64,000 nucleotides of DNA. Origin: Curtobacterium sp. MCBD17_013. Lineage in GTDB: Bacteria > Actinomycetota > Actinomycetes > Actinomycetales > Microbacteriaceae. The number at the start of each line of letters is the position of its first letter. The stretch's first letter is position 1. Below are positions 7,738 through 15,303 of the stretch, piece after piece. Location of the stretch: NCBI RefSeq assembly GCF_003234565.1, contig NZ_QKTU01000004.1, positions 1-64,000 on the forward strand. Reading direction: 5' to 3'. The notes under the pieces were generated by a model that was not told the origin of the DNA, ran no database searches, and saw nothing but the letters and a program-made list of their open reading frames with translations. The translations under genes were made by a program, and so were the position numbers.

Positions 7738-7747
7738 GCGGCGTCGT

Positions 7748-8815
7748 CTAGTGCGCGGCGGCGCCGAGCAGGTACGACCCGAAACAGGCCGCGACGACGC
7801 CGATGCCGGCCAGGCTGCCGACGATCGTGTTCCGGCGGCGCCACCGCCGCACCGCGTCGAACGTGCCCCGGCGGGTGTGCCGGTGTGCGGCGCGGTGCAG
7901 CCGGTGCTCGGCACGGTGCGACGAACGGGAGGACCGGGTCCGGCCGAGCGGGACCGGTCCCGTGACGCGGGACGCGCCTCCACGCAGGACGCGGGCGACG
8001 GTGACGGCGCTCGGTCGCTCCTCGGGGTCACGCGACGTCATCGCCACGAGGAGGTCACGCCACTCGCTGCCGACCGTCTCGGGGATCTCGGGGTCGTGCT
8101 GCAACCGGGCGAGGGCGGCCTCGATGACCGTGCCCGAGTACTCCTGCTTGCCGGTGAGGGCCTCGAGGAGCACCAGGCCGAGGGAGTACACGTCGGTCGC
8201 GAAGGTGATGGACTCGCCCGCGACCTGCTCGGGGCTGAGGTACGCAGCGGTACCGATGATCGTGCCGTCGCCGGTCAGGCGGGAGCCGTCGACGAAGTGG
8301 GCGACGCCGAAGTCGGTGAGCTTGACGGTGCGGGCGAACCCGGCGGACCCCTCGTCGTTGATGAGGATGTTCGCCGGCTTGACGTCCCGGTGCACGATGC
8401 CGCGGGCGTGCACGTACGCCAGGGCGTCGGCGAGCTGCGCCCCGAGCGAGGCGACCTCGTAGTTGTGCAGGGGTCCGTCGGCGAGGCGGCGCAGGAGCGT
8501 CGGGTCGGAGATGAGCTCCATGACGATGAACCGGTGGGGCCCGTCGACGAGTTCGTGGGTCCCGGCGTCGTACAGCGGGATGAGTCCGGGGTGGCTCAAC
8601 ATGCTCAGCAGCCGGATCTCGCGCTCCTGGCGGACCCGGTCCGCGTGCGTCATCGACTGGGGCGTCGCGAACAGCTTGATGGCGACGTCGCGGTAGGTGT
8701 GCTCGTCACGGGCGCGGTACACGGTCCCCATGCCGCCGGTGCCGATCACCTCCGTCAGCCGGTATCGCCCGGCGAGGACGGTGTCGGCCGTCACCGTGCT
8801 GGAGACCAGACTCAT
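7748..8815 (-). CDS. Membrane-anchored serine/threonine protein kinase
   Basis: This 355-residue Hanks-type kinase has its glycine loop as GTGGMGTVY (25-33), the ATP lysine K47 (VAIKLF), the catalytic loop HRDVKPANIL with D144, DFG at 168-170, and the activation segment ending GTAAYLSPEQ. The kinase domain ends near 275. A basic juxtamembrane segment rich in His/Arg follows (about 285-330), then one membrane helix at about 333-353 with only a few residues outside. There are no PASTA repeats, so it is not a PknB/StkP cell-wall sensor. It is divergent from the DUF2945 gene, and no phosphatase gene is adjacent. Its targets are unknown. Confidence 0.93.
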   Translation of the reverse strand: MSLVSSTVTADTVLAGRYRLTEVIGTGGMGTVYRARDEHTYRDVAIKLFATPQSMTHADRVRQEREIRLLSMLSHPGLIPLYDAGTHELVDGPHRFIVMELISDPTLLRRLADGPLHNYEVASLGAQLADALAYVHARGIVHRDVKPANILINDEGSAGFARTVKLTDFGVAHFVDGSRLTGDGTIIGTAAYLSPEQVAGESITFATDVYSLGLVLLEALTGKQEYSGTVIEAALARLQHDPEIPETVGSEWRDLLVAMTSRDPEERPSAVTVARVLRGGASRVTGPVPLGRTRSSRSSHRAEHRLHRAAHRHTRRGTFDAVRRWRRRNTIVGSLAGIGVVAACFGSYLLGAAAH

Positions 8816-8991
8816 TCGGGTTCGTCGATCCTCTCGGGGCGCCGGGAGTGCGCAGCGCGCCGCTGGGTGGGCGACGCACCATCCACGCTACGCGTGCACC
8901 TTCGGCGCGCATGCCGTGTTATCCACTTGTGACCGGTGGATGTACCGCGAGCGCTGCACTTCCTCGCAGGTCGCCGGGTATGGTCCAGCGC

Positions 8992-9192
8992 ATGGCGATC
9001 CACGAGGGCGACGAGGTGCACTGGAACACCTCGCAGGGCGAGACGACCGGCACCGCGCGCGAGAAGAAGACGAAGGACTTCACGTTCGACGGGCAGGACT
9101 TCAAGCCCACCGACGACGACCCGTACTGGATCGTCGAGTCGGCCAAGTCCGGCAAGAAGGCCGCGCACAAGGAGTCGGCGCTCCGGTCCTGA
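8992..9192 (+). CDS. DUF2945 (Tudor-like, hypervirulence-associated) small protein
   Basis: This 66-residue protein begins MAIHEGDEVHWNTSQGETTG and continues with a Lys-rich second half (YWIVESAKSGKKAAHKESAL). The pattern of a short beta-barrel opening with GDxVxW and closing with a VxSxKSGKxAxHK tail matches DUF2945, annotated as a hypervirulence-associated Tudor-like domain. Its function is unknown. ATG 8992 is chosen over ATG 8980 because TATGGT (8979-8984) is a good -10 element seven bases upstream and overlaps the earlier ATG; there is no Shine-Dalgarno sequence. It is divergent from the Ser/Thr kinase gene. Confidence 0.85.
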   Translation: MAIHEGDEVHWNTSQGETTGTAREKKTKDFTFDGQDFKPTDDDPYWIVESAKSGKKAAHKESALRS

Positions 9193-9241
9193 GGGCAGTT
9201 CCCCGGCCGTACCGGTGATCCCGGCGGCACCTGCGCGTGTC

Positions 9242-9281
9242 GACGACAACTGCGCGTGCTGGCGCGAGCGCAGTTGTCGTC
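9242..9281. terminator. 14-bp perfect hairpin, GACGACAACTGCGC family
   Basis: GACGACAACTGCGC (9242-9255) and GCGCAGTTGTCGTC (9268-9281) form a perfect stem with a 12-base loop between the convergent DUF2945 and DedA genes. It shares its core with repeats near 6859-6952, 27209-27249 and 28278-28360. Confidence 0.72.
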
Positions 9282-9282
9282 C

Positions 9283-9345
9283 GCGCGCGTACGACCCGCG
9301 CTCGACGCGCGCGCACGACCCGCGCTCGACGAGCGTGCACGACGA
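9283..9345. repeat. Direct repeat of about 26 bp
   Basis: The string ACGACCCGCGCTCGACG occurs twice about 26 bases apart, flanked by similar GCGCG tracts, immediately after the 9242-9281 hairpin and before the DedA stop codon. No coding potential is evident. Confidence 0.6.
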
Positions 9346-9369
9346 GCCGCGCAGTCGGGCTCGAGGGGC

Positions 9370-10035
9370 TCAGCCCCGCTGCCGGCGCTCCCGCCCCCGA
9401 CGCCGGACGCGCCGCACGACGAACACGGCGACGACGGCCACGAGCGCGGCGTACACACCGCGGTCGATCCACGCGGACCAGCCCTCGAGCAGCTCCCACC
9501 GCGAGCCGAGCGCCGCGCCCGCGAGGACGAGCGCCGTGTTCCACACAACGCTGCCGAGCACGGTGTACACCGAGAACGTCACGAGGTGCATCCGCCCGGC
9601 GCCGGCCGGCAGCGAGACGAGGCTCCGCACGCCCGGGACGAGCCGCCCGAGGAACACCGCCGCCGCTCCGTGCCGGTCGAACCAGTGCGCGGCGCGACGC
9701 AGGTCGTCCTCGTCGACGAGCGGCAACCGCGCGGCCCACCCGATCGAGCGCTCGAGTCCGACCCGGGCCCCGAGCGCGTAGAGGGCGAGCGCCCCGAGCC
9801 ACGAGCCGATGGTCGCCGCGACGAGGACGAGCGCCAGGTCCATCGCTCCCGCGCCGGCGAGGAACCCGGCGAGGGGCAGGATGACCTCGCTCGGGATCGG
9901 CGGGAACACGGTCTCCGCGAACAGCAGGAGTCCGACGCCCCACTCGCCCAGGCGGTCGACCACCTCGAGCACGAACCCCGTGAGGCCGCCGACCCCGCTC
10001 GGACCGTCGGTGCGGGCGGTGGCGGTCATCGTCAT
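9370..10035 (-). CDS. DedA family membrane protein
   Basis: This 221-residue DedA/VTT-domain protein has an N-terminal re-entrant region with FAETVFPPIPSEVILPLAG, a middle motif FDRHGAAAVFLGRLVPGVRSLVSLPAG containing the conserved Gly-Arg-x-x-Pro-x-x-Arg core, and C-terminal helices ending in a very basic tail. DedA proteins act in lipid and undecaprenyl-phosphate flipping and in membrane homeostasis; the specific lipid is not deducible. ATG 10035 follows TACCGT (10042-10047) by six bases with no Shine-Dalgarno sequence. It is convergent with the DUF2945 gene. Confidence 0.9.
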   Translation of the reverse strand: MTMTATARTDGPSGVGGLTGFVLEVVDRLGEWGVGLLLFAETVFPPIPSEVILPLAGFLAGAGAMDLALVLVAATIGSWLGALALYALGARVGLERSIGWAARLPLVDEDDLRRAAHWFDRHGAAAVFLGRLVPGVRSLVSLPAGAGRMHLVTFSVYTVLGSVVWNTALVLAGAALGSRWELLEGWSAWIDRGVYAALVAVVAVFVVRRVRRRGRERRQRG

Positions 10036-10103
10036 GCCCGCACGGTACCGACGGCGCCTGGACACGCGGTGCCGGGTGGCCGGACACCCCCTCGGAGTGG
10101 GAA

Positions 10104-10138
10104 CGGGAGGCGGCGCCCAGTCGGACGCCCGCCTCCCG
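10104..10138 (-). terminator. Inverted repeat downstream of DUF2231 gene
   Basis: CGGGAGGCGG (10104-10113) pairs with CCGCCTCCCG (10129-10138). It lies 115 bases beyond the stop of the DUF2231 gene and belongs to the CGGGAGG family. Confidence 0.55.
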
Positions 10139-10252
10139 CCGATGCCACCCCGGCATCTCCACCCCGGCGCCACCCCTGACGCCGGAGACCCCCGGACACT
10201 ACCGCGTCCGGCCGTGTGCGACCAGTCCCGCCGGTGGCACCCTGCGTCGGTC

Positions 10253-10816
10253 TCAGGCGCCGACGGGAGGACGCTCGAACGGCACCTCGCCGTGGTCGCT
10301 CACGCCTGCACGCTGGCGGTAGGACAGGTGCCCCCCGAGGTAGCCGCCGCCGGACACGACCACGAGTCCGAGCATGCCGAGGACCTTGCCGCGCAGGTGG
10401 TTCCCGCGCTTCCGCTGCCACCACGACAGCCCGTAGAGCGTCATCGCGGTGCCGTTCACCACGGCGTGCACGTACCCCGTGCGCTGCTGCTCGCGGTCGA
10501 GCTCCGACCAGTCGGTGAGCCCGGCCGTGGTCGCGACGCCGGCCGACACCACGCCGACGCCGACGAGCGTTCGGGACGACCGGTGCGTCCCCGGCAGCAG
10601 GTCGAGCAGGGCCGAGGACAGCCACGCGCCGAGGGGTACCTGGACCATGAGCGGGTGCAGCGGGTGCCCGAACGGCACGCCGTGCAGCAGCTGCTTCAGG
10701 GCGTCGGGCTGGACGAGGGCCTTGACGGCCTTCACGTCGACGTCGATGAGCTTGTCGAGCACGCTCGCGTGCTCGATCGCGCTGGTCAGACTCTGCAGTG
10801 CACGGATCTCCCGCAT
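10253..10816 (-). CDS. DUF2231 domain membrane protein
   Basis: This 187-residue protein begins with an amphipathic segment (about 1-45) and then has GVPFGHPLHPLMVQVPLGAWLSSALLDLL, the hallmark of DUF2231, where His residues line the first transmembrane helix. Three further hydrophobic segments follow (about 80-100, 115-133 and 147-165). DUF2231 proteins are predicted haem- or metal-associated membrane proteins of unknown function, often next to Rieske-type genes. No such partner is seen here. A GGGAG ribosome site precedes ATG 10816. It is a single gene upstream of the MacAB-like operon's terminator. Confidence 0.85.
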   Translation of the reverse strand: MREIRALQSLTSAIEHASVLDKLIDVDVKAVKALVQPDALKQLLHGVPFGHPLHPLMVQVPLGAWLSSALLDLLPGTHRSSRTLVGVGVVSAGVATTAGLTDWSELDREQQRTGYVHAVVNGTAMTLYGLSWWQRKRGNHLRGKVLGMLGLVVVSGGGYLGGHLSYRQRAGVSDHGEVPFERPPVGA

Positions 10817-10913
10817 GACGCTCCCTCGGATCGGCTGTCCCAGACCGTAGTCGGCGGACGGGAGGCCCGCTCGGGTCGGTCCCGGACCTCCCGGCCGGTA
10901 CGCAGGAACCCGG

Positions 10914-10956
10914 GGACGGGAGGCGCGGCGACCGTCCGGTGCCGCGCCTCCCGTCC
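10914..10956 (-). terminator. Strong terminator of the MacAB-like operon
   Basis: This perfect 16-bp stem (10914-10929 with 10941-10956; arm GGACGGGAGGCGCGGC) has an 11-base loop, just past the stop of the ABC permease gene. A shorter related hairpin sits at about 10858-10900. The arm is nearly identical to the one at 17339-17385. Confidence 0.75.
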
Positions 10957-10964
10957 GTCCCGGG

Positions 10965-12158
10965 TCATGCGGCCGCGAGCGCCGACGTCGGCGGGATCCG
11001 TGCCGCCCGCGCGGCTGGGTAGATGCCCGAGACGCCGCCGATGAGGACGGTCGCCCCGACCCCGCCGAGGACCGCCCACGCCGGGATCGCGACCGGCCAC
11101 CCCTGGGCGAGCGCGAACCCGACCGTCACGGCGACCCCGATCGTGACGCCGGCCACGCCGCCGAGGAGCGACAGGAGCAGCGACTCGACGAGGAACTGGT
11201 CGCGGATGTCCCGTCGGCGTGCCCCGAGCGACCGGCGGACCCCGACCTCGGCTCGGCGCTCGAGCACCGTGATGACCATGGTGTTCGCCACGCCGATGCC
11301 GCCGACGAGCAGCGCGACACCGCCGATACCGACGAGCAGGCCGGTGAACGAGTCCTGCGACGCGTTCTTCGCGGCGAGCGCGTCGGAGGGCCGGGTCACG
11401 GCGACGTCCTTCGGGTGGAGGGGACTGATCGACCGGGGCAACCGTTCGCGGGCCTCGGCGACCGCGTCCGGGTCCACCCGCGTGAGGATCTGCGTCGGAT
11501 GCCCGTCGAACCCCATCCCTGCGGCCGTGGAGCGCGGGATGAACACCTGCGTGTCGAGCTGCGGCGCGAGGGCGAGTGGCTCGAGGATCCCGACGACCGC
11601 CAGCCGATGTCCGTCCGTCCAGATCGCGGTGTCGTCCGTGACCCGGTCGATCCCCAGGCGCTTCGCCGCTTCCGCGCCCAGGACCGCCTGCTCCGGCGCG
11701 GATGCGTCGTCCGCGCCGACGAGCCAGTGCCCCGCGGCGAACCGACCGGCGAGCACGCGTGGGACGTCGCCGAACGCGGCCACGAGGCCGATGCCCTTCG
11801 ACTCGAGCGCGGGGACCCGGGCGCTCCGGTAGACGCGTCCGTCCTCGACCCGCCCGACACCGGCGGCGTCGAGGACGTCGGACTGTCGGACGGCCGTCGA
11901 CACCCCGTCGACGGGGAGCGGTTCCGGCTCGCCGAAGCCGGTGGCCTGCTGTGCCGCGAGCACGTTCGTCCCGAGCGCGTCGAGCAGGGCGTCGAGCTTC
12001 GCCTTGCTCGAGCTCGAGATGCCGACCACCGCGACCATCGCGGCGATGCCGATCGCGATGCCGAGCGCCGAGAGGACGACCCGGGTGGGACGGGTCCGCA
12101 GCCCGAACAGTCCGAGCCGCACCAGGTCGCCGGCGTGGACGTGGCCGGTCGCGGTCAT
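10965..12158 (-). CDS. MacB/FtsX-type ABC transporter permease
   Basis: This 397-residue permease has an N-terminal membrane helix (about 24-46, VVLSALGIAIGIAAMVAVVG), an extracytoplasmic domain of about 220 residues, and three C-terminal helices with the FtsX-domain pattern GGIGVANTMVITVLERRAEVG...RRSLGARRRDI. It lacks an ATPase domain; that is encoded just upstream. With the ATPase and the membrane fusion protein it forms a mechanotransmission-type exporter of the MacAB class, which moves peptides, lipoproteins or drugs across or out of the membrane. ATG 12158 overlaps the TGA of the ATPase gene. It is the last gene of a seven-gene operon. Confidence 0.9.
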   Translation of the reverse strand: MTATGHVHAGDLVRLGLFGLRTRPTRVVLSALGIAIGIAAMVAVVGISSSSKAKLDALLDALGTNVLAAQQATGFGEPEPLPVDGVSTAVRQSDVLDAAGVGRVEDGRVYRSARVPALESKGIGLVAAFGDVPRVLAGRFAAGHWLVGADDASAPEQAVLGAEAAKRLGIDRVTDDTAIWTDGHRLAVVGILEPLALAPQLDTQVFIPRSTAAGMGFDGHPTQILTRVDPDAVAEARERLPRSISPLHPKDVAVTRPSDALAAKNASQDSFTGLLVGIGGVALLVGGIGVANTMVITVLERRAEVGVRRSLGARRRDIRDQFLVESLLLSLLGGVAGVTIGVAVTVGFALAQGWPVAIPAWAVLGGVGATVLIGGVSGIYPAARAARIPPTSALAAA

Positions 12159-12973
12159 GCCCGCGCCTCCGTCCCCGTGCCCGCTGCCCGGATCGCGTCG
12201 GCGAGCGTCGTGGCGTCGACGCGCCCACCGCGTCCGTCGTGCCCGTCGCCTCCGCCGTGGGTCTCGTCCGCGATCCGGCCGTCGCGCATGCGCACCTGCC
12301 GGGGCAACGAGGCCGCGAGCTCGAGGTCGTGGGTGATCACGAGCACCGTGGTGCCCCCCGCGTTGAGTTCACGGAGCAGGTCGAGCACCGCTGCGCCCGA
12401 CGCGGTGTCGAGCGCGCCCGTCGGCTCGTCGGCGAGGAGCACGGTGGGGTCGCCCACGATGGCCCGGGCGATCGCGACGCGCTGCTTCTCGCCGCCGGAG
12501 AGTTCGTGCGGACGGTGGTCGAGCCGGTGTCCGAGCCCGACCCTGCGGAGCGCGTCCGCGGCCCGTTCGGTGCGCTCGCGGCGGCCGGTGCCCGTGTAGA
12601 GCAGGCCGTCGGCGACGTTCTCGACGGCGGTGGCGCCCTGCGCCAGGTGGAAGTGCTGGAACACGAACCCGATGTGGTCCGCGCGGAGCCGCGACACCGC
12701 GTCGTCGGACATCGTGCCGACGTCGTGCCCGGCGATGACGACCCGGCCCTCGGTCGGCAGGTCGAGGGTTCCGATGATGTTGAGCATCGTCGACTTGCCG
12801 GAGCCACTCGGCCCGACGACCGCGACGAGTTCGCCCGCCGACACCCGCAGGTCGATCCCGCGCAGGGCCTCGACCTCGCCGTACCGCTTCGTGACGCCCT
12901 CGAGGACCAGGACGCGGCCCTCCGGGTCGTCCGGCGCCGTCGTCCGCCGGGGGACGGTCGCGACCGCGGTCAT
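12155..12973 (-). CDS. MacB/LolD-type ABC transporter ATP-binding protein
   Basis: This 272-residue ABC ATPase has Walker A GPSGSGKST, the Q-loop FVFQHFHLAQGATAVENV (typical of the MacB/LolD group), signature LSGGEKQRVAIARAI, Walker B VLLADEPTGALD and the switch His in VLVITHDLE. A Gly/His/Asp-rich linker and short tail (about 240-272) follow the nucleotide-binding domain. It energises the FtsX-type permease encoded next. The start overlaps the stop of the membrane fusion gene (12970-12973) and its stop overlaps the permease start, so the components should be made in step. Confidence 0.92.
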   Translation of the reverse strand: MTAVATVPRRTTAPDDPEGRVLVLEGVTKRYGEVEALRGIDLRVSAGELVAVVGPSGSGKSTMLNIIGTLDLPTEGRVVIAGHDVGTMSDDAVSRLRADHIGFVFQHFHLAQGATAVENVADGLLYTGTGRRERTERAADALRRVGLGHRLDHRPHELSGGEKQRVAIARAIVGDPTVLLADEPTGALDTASGAAVLDLLRELNAGGTTVLVITHDLELAASLPRQVRMRDGRIADETHGGGDGHDGRGGRVDATTLADAIRAAGTGTEARA

Positions 12974-14109
12974 GACGGCACCACCACCCGGTCGCCCTCG
13001 TGGACCCCGCCGCTGACCTCGACGCGCCCGTCGGCCGCGAACCCGACCTCGACCGGTACCCGCTCGGTCTCGCCCGACGCCCGGACGCGATCCACGGCGT
13101 ACCCGTCGCCGCGCGCGGCCAGCAGTGCCCCGACCGGGACCGAGAGCACCCCCTTCCGCGTCTCGCCCTCCACCTGGACGTCCACGCCAGCCGCCTCGGC
13201 CACGCCCGACGGGACCGCGGCACGGAGGTCGATCTCGACGACCAGGCCGCCGTCGTCCGACGACGGGTCCGCGCCCACCGAGCGCACCGTGCCGTCGACG
13301 TGCTCGGTCGATCCGGAGAAGCCGACCGAGACGGTGGACCCGACCGGGAACGAGCCGGCCGCGAGTTCGTCGATCGGGACCGTCACCGTGCGGGTGGTGC
13401 TCGTGTACCCGTAGAGCGGTCCACTCGCCGGGGAACCGACCGTGGCCTTCGGCTCGGCGACGCGCACGTCCCCGTCCACGAAGGCGATGTCGTCCGCCGT
13501 GAGCCGTCCGGTCACCGCGAACCCGCGGTCCCGCTGCCACTGACGCACCGCCGCGGCCGTCCGAGTGCCGAAGCGGTCGTCCTGCGCGACGTCGTACCCG
13601 AGGGCAGCGAGGTTCCGGTTGAGCTGCGCCACGTCGGTGCCGCGCAGGCCCCGTTCGAGCGGACGCCACAGTGGGACCGCGCCGTGCATCGCCCGGACCG
13701 GCCGTTCGTCGCGCCAGTACAGCGCCTCGTCCCGGTGCACGACCTGTCCGTAGTCGGGCAGGCCGGTCAGGGTGCCGCTCCCGGACCCGAGCAGGTCCTT
13801 CGGCGTCCCGTGGCCGAGCGTGCCCGCGAACGTGCGGCGTTCCGTGAGGTCGCCCCGGACGACGGGTGCCGTGGGGCGTCCGTCCGCGGTGCGCTTCGGG
13901 GCTCCGCCCCCGGAGGACGGGGTCGCGCTCGCGGACGCGGCCTTGCCGGGCGCGGCGACCGCGCGATCGTCCTCGGGCACGACGGTCGTCACCGCGACCG
14001 TGGCGCTCGCGACCACCACCACGACCGCGGCGCCGACGGTGACCGCCGTCCCGCGGCGCACCCGCGTGGGCCGCGTGGGTCGTCGCGCCGGCCGTACGCG
14101 GCGGCTCAC
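12970..14109 (-). CDS. Membrane fusion protein with peptidoglycan-binding domain
   Basis: This 379-residue HlyD/MacA-like periplasmic adaptor has one basic-flanked N-terminal membrane helix (about 20-43). Around residues 150-205 lies a peptidoglycan-binding-like domain (RGTDVAQLNRNLAALGYD...FGTRTAAAVRQWQRDRGFAVTG). The C-terminal half carries the beta-barrel and membrane-proximal parts of efflux adaptors (VDVQVEGETRKGVLSVPVGAL, then VEVSGGVHEGDRVVVPS). The combination is common in Gram-positive MacAB-like exporters and may anchor the pump to the wall. GTG 14109 is chosen because it overlaps the TGA of the upstream lipoprotein gene; the frame runs open to 14145. Confidence 0.88.
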   Translation of the reverse strand: MSRRVRPARRPTRPTRVRRGTAVTVGAAVVVVVASATVAVTTVVPEDDRAVAAPGKAASASATPSSGGGAPKRTADGRPTAPVVRGDLTERRTFAGTLGHGTPKDLLGSGSGTLTGLPDYGQVVHRDEALYWRDERPVRAMHGAVPLWRPLERGLRGTDVAQLNRNLAALGYDVAQDDRFGTRTAAAVRQWQRDRGFAVTGRLTADDIAFVDGDVRVAEPKATVGSPASGPLYGYTSTTRTVTVPIDELAAGSFPVGSTVSVGFSGSTEHVDGTVRSVGADPSSDDGGLVVEIDLRAAVPSGVAEAAGVDVQVEGETRKGVLSVPVGALLAARGDGYAVDRVRASGETERVPVEVGFAADGRVEVSGGVHEGDRVVVPS

Positions 14110-14654
14110 TTCGCGATCTCCGCGCCGTGGACCTGCTTCCAGCACGTCTCCTCGGCCGCGAGGAACGCGCTCGAGGGCGGGTCACCGGGGTCGTAGTCCA
14201 CCTGGCCGTGCACGGGGTCGGGGTAATCGGTGATCCCGTGCTCGCGCATGCACCGGGACACCTCGGGATCGGCGTCCACCGCCTCCGCGGGCTCGGCACC
14301 ACCGGCGCGTTCCTCCGCGCACGACACGAGTGCACGCTGGTAGGCGTCGGGGTCGACGCCTTCCGGTACCGCTGCACGTTCGCCCCCCTGCGTCGGGTCG
14401 CTGTCCTCCATCGGGATCCCCCGGTCCCGCATGCACGCCGAGAACGCGTTCGCGTCCGTGCTCGGTGCCGACGAGCGGGTGCGGCCCGCCTCGTCCCGCC
14501 CGCTCCCAGCCGCGCAGCCGGTCGCGCCGGTCACGCTGAGCAGGGCGAGGACGACGGCGAGCGTCACCCGGACCCCGTGGGTCGGTACCGACCCGCCGAG
14601 TCCGGAGCGCCGTCCGTCATCGCGGAGCGACCTCGTGGTCGTGGTCATGGTCAT
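14106..14654 (-). CDS. Secreted lipoprotein with CMRxHG motifs (copy 1)
   Basis: This is a predicted lipoprotein of 182 residues. A hydrophobic signal segment (about 28-46) ends in GATGC with the lipidated Cys near residue 47. The mature part holds two similar motifs, ACMRDRGIPMED and CMREHGITDYPDP, each with Cys-Met-Arg and a following acidic/Pro segment. A further Cys pair (VSCAEE, ETCWKQ) suggests disulphides. It is a paralogue of the next gene. ATG 14654 is chosen for the AGGAGG six bases upstream (14661-14666); an in-frame ATG at 14726 overlaps the preceding stop and would add 24 residues. Its role is unknown; as a MacAB neighbour it could be cargo or a sensor. Confidence 0.75.
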   Translation of the reverse strand: MTMTTTTRSLRDDGRRSGLGGSVPTHGVRVTLAVVLALLSVTGATGCAAGSGRDEAGRTRSSAPSTDANAFSACMRDRGIPMEDSDPTQGGERAAVPEGVDPDAYQRALVSCAEERAGGAEPAEAVDADPEVSRCMREHGITDYPDPVHGQVDYDPGDPPSSAFLAAEETCWKQVHGAEIAK

Positions 14655-14722
14655 GGTGGTCCTCCTGTGCGTCGTGGTCGCCGCCTCCCGGCGACCCGGT
14701 TCGGTGAACGGCGTCTCCCGGG

Positions 14723-15256
14723 TCATCCGGTCGTCCCCCAGTCGGCGAGGTACCGATCGCTGCACTCCTCGTCGGCCTGCGTGACGGTCGGTGAGTCGCG
14801 CAGCGGTTCCTCGGCGTACTTGCCGTAGTCGAGCCCCGATTCCGGCTCCGGCTCCGGGAAGTCGTCGAGGCCGTGCTCCCGCATGCACGCCGAGAAGTCG
14901 CGGAGCTCCTGGTCCCAGATGGCCTTCTGCTCGTCGGAGGCCCTGGGCGCGTCGTCCCCCCGGCAGCTCGCGGAGGCGCGCTGGAACGCGTCACCGTCCG
15001 CGCCGGACGGAGCACGGACGACTCCGGAGGACCACTCCGCCTCGGACGGGTCCTCGATGTCGAACCCCGCGTCCCGCATGCAGGAGCCCCACGCGGCGGC
15101 GCCGACGGAGCTGGAGCCCCCGCGCGAGGACGAGGATCCGGGCGCGTCGGAGCACCCGGACAGGACGACGCTCACCGCGAGCGCCATCGTGGAGGACAGG
15201 AGGAGCGCCGCACCGGGCCTCCTCCGCGGCCGGTCGGTGTCACTGGTTCGTTCCAT
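14723..15256 (-). CDS. Secreted lipoprotein with CMRxHG motifs (copy 2)
   Basis: This 177-residue predicted lipoprotein has an Arg-rich N-terminus, a hydrophobic stretch and the lipobox LSGC (Cys near residue 35), then a Ser/Gly linker. Its mature domain repeats the same layout as copy 1: GSCMRDAGFDIEDP and SACMREHGLDDFPEP, with additional Cys residues in ASCRGDD and EECSDRY. Such CMRxHG proteins are widespread beside MacAB-like systems in Actinobacteria, with no known activity. The start is uncertain: GTG 15307 overlaps the histidine kinase TGA exactly as at the other junctions of this operon, and would add 17 residues. Confidence 0.75.
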   Translation of the reverse strand: MERTSDTDRPRRRPGAALLLSSTMALAVSVVLSGCSDAPGSSSSRGGSSSVGAAAWGSCMRDAGFDIEDPSEAEWSSGVVRAPSGADGDAFQRASASCRGDDAPRASDEQKAIWDQELRDFSACMREHGLDDFPEPEPESGLDYGKYAEEPLRDSPTVTQADEECSDRYLADWGTTG

Positions 15257-15303
15257 GCGGACAGTCCAGCGGGCGGGCCGTTTCGCGGGCGTCCGGTCGA
15301 CGG

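Noticed and set aside
8929..8937. TTATCCACT as a DnaA box and possible origin element
   Set aside because: A single box with no cluster, no AT-rich stretch and no dnaA or dnaN nearby; chance is the simpler reading.
9193..9369. CRISPR-like array from the repeats near 9242-9345
   Set aside because: Only two to three imperfect copies, no regular spacers, and no cas genes.
12973..14377. Upstream extension of the ABC ATPase frame to 14377
   Set aside because: It would run through the adaptor gene in another frame with Arg/Gly-rich composition; the 4-base overlap marks the true start.
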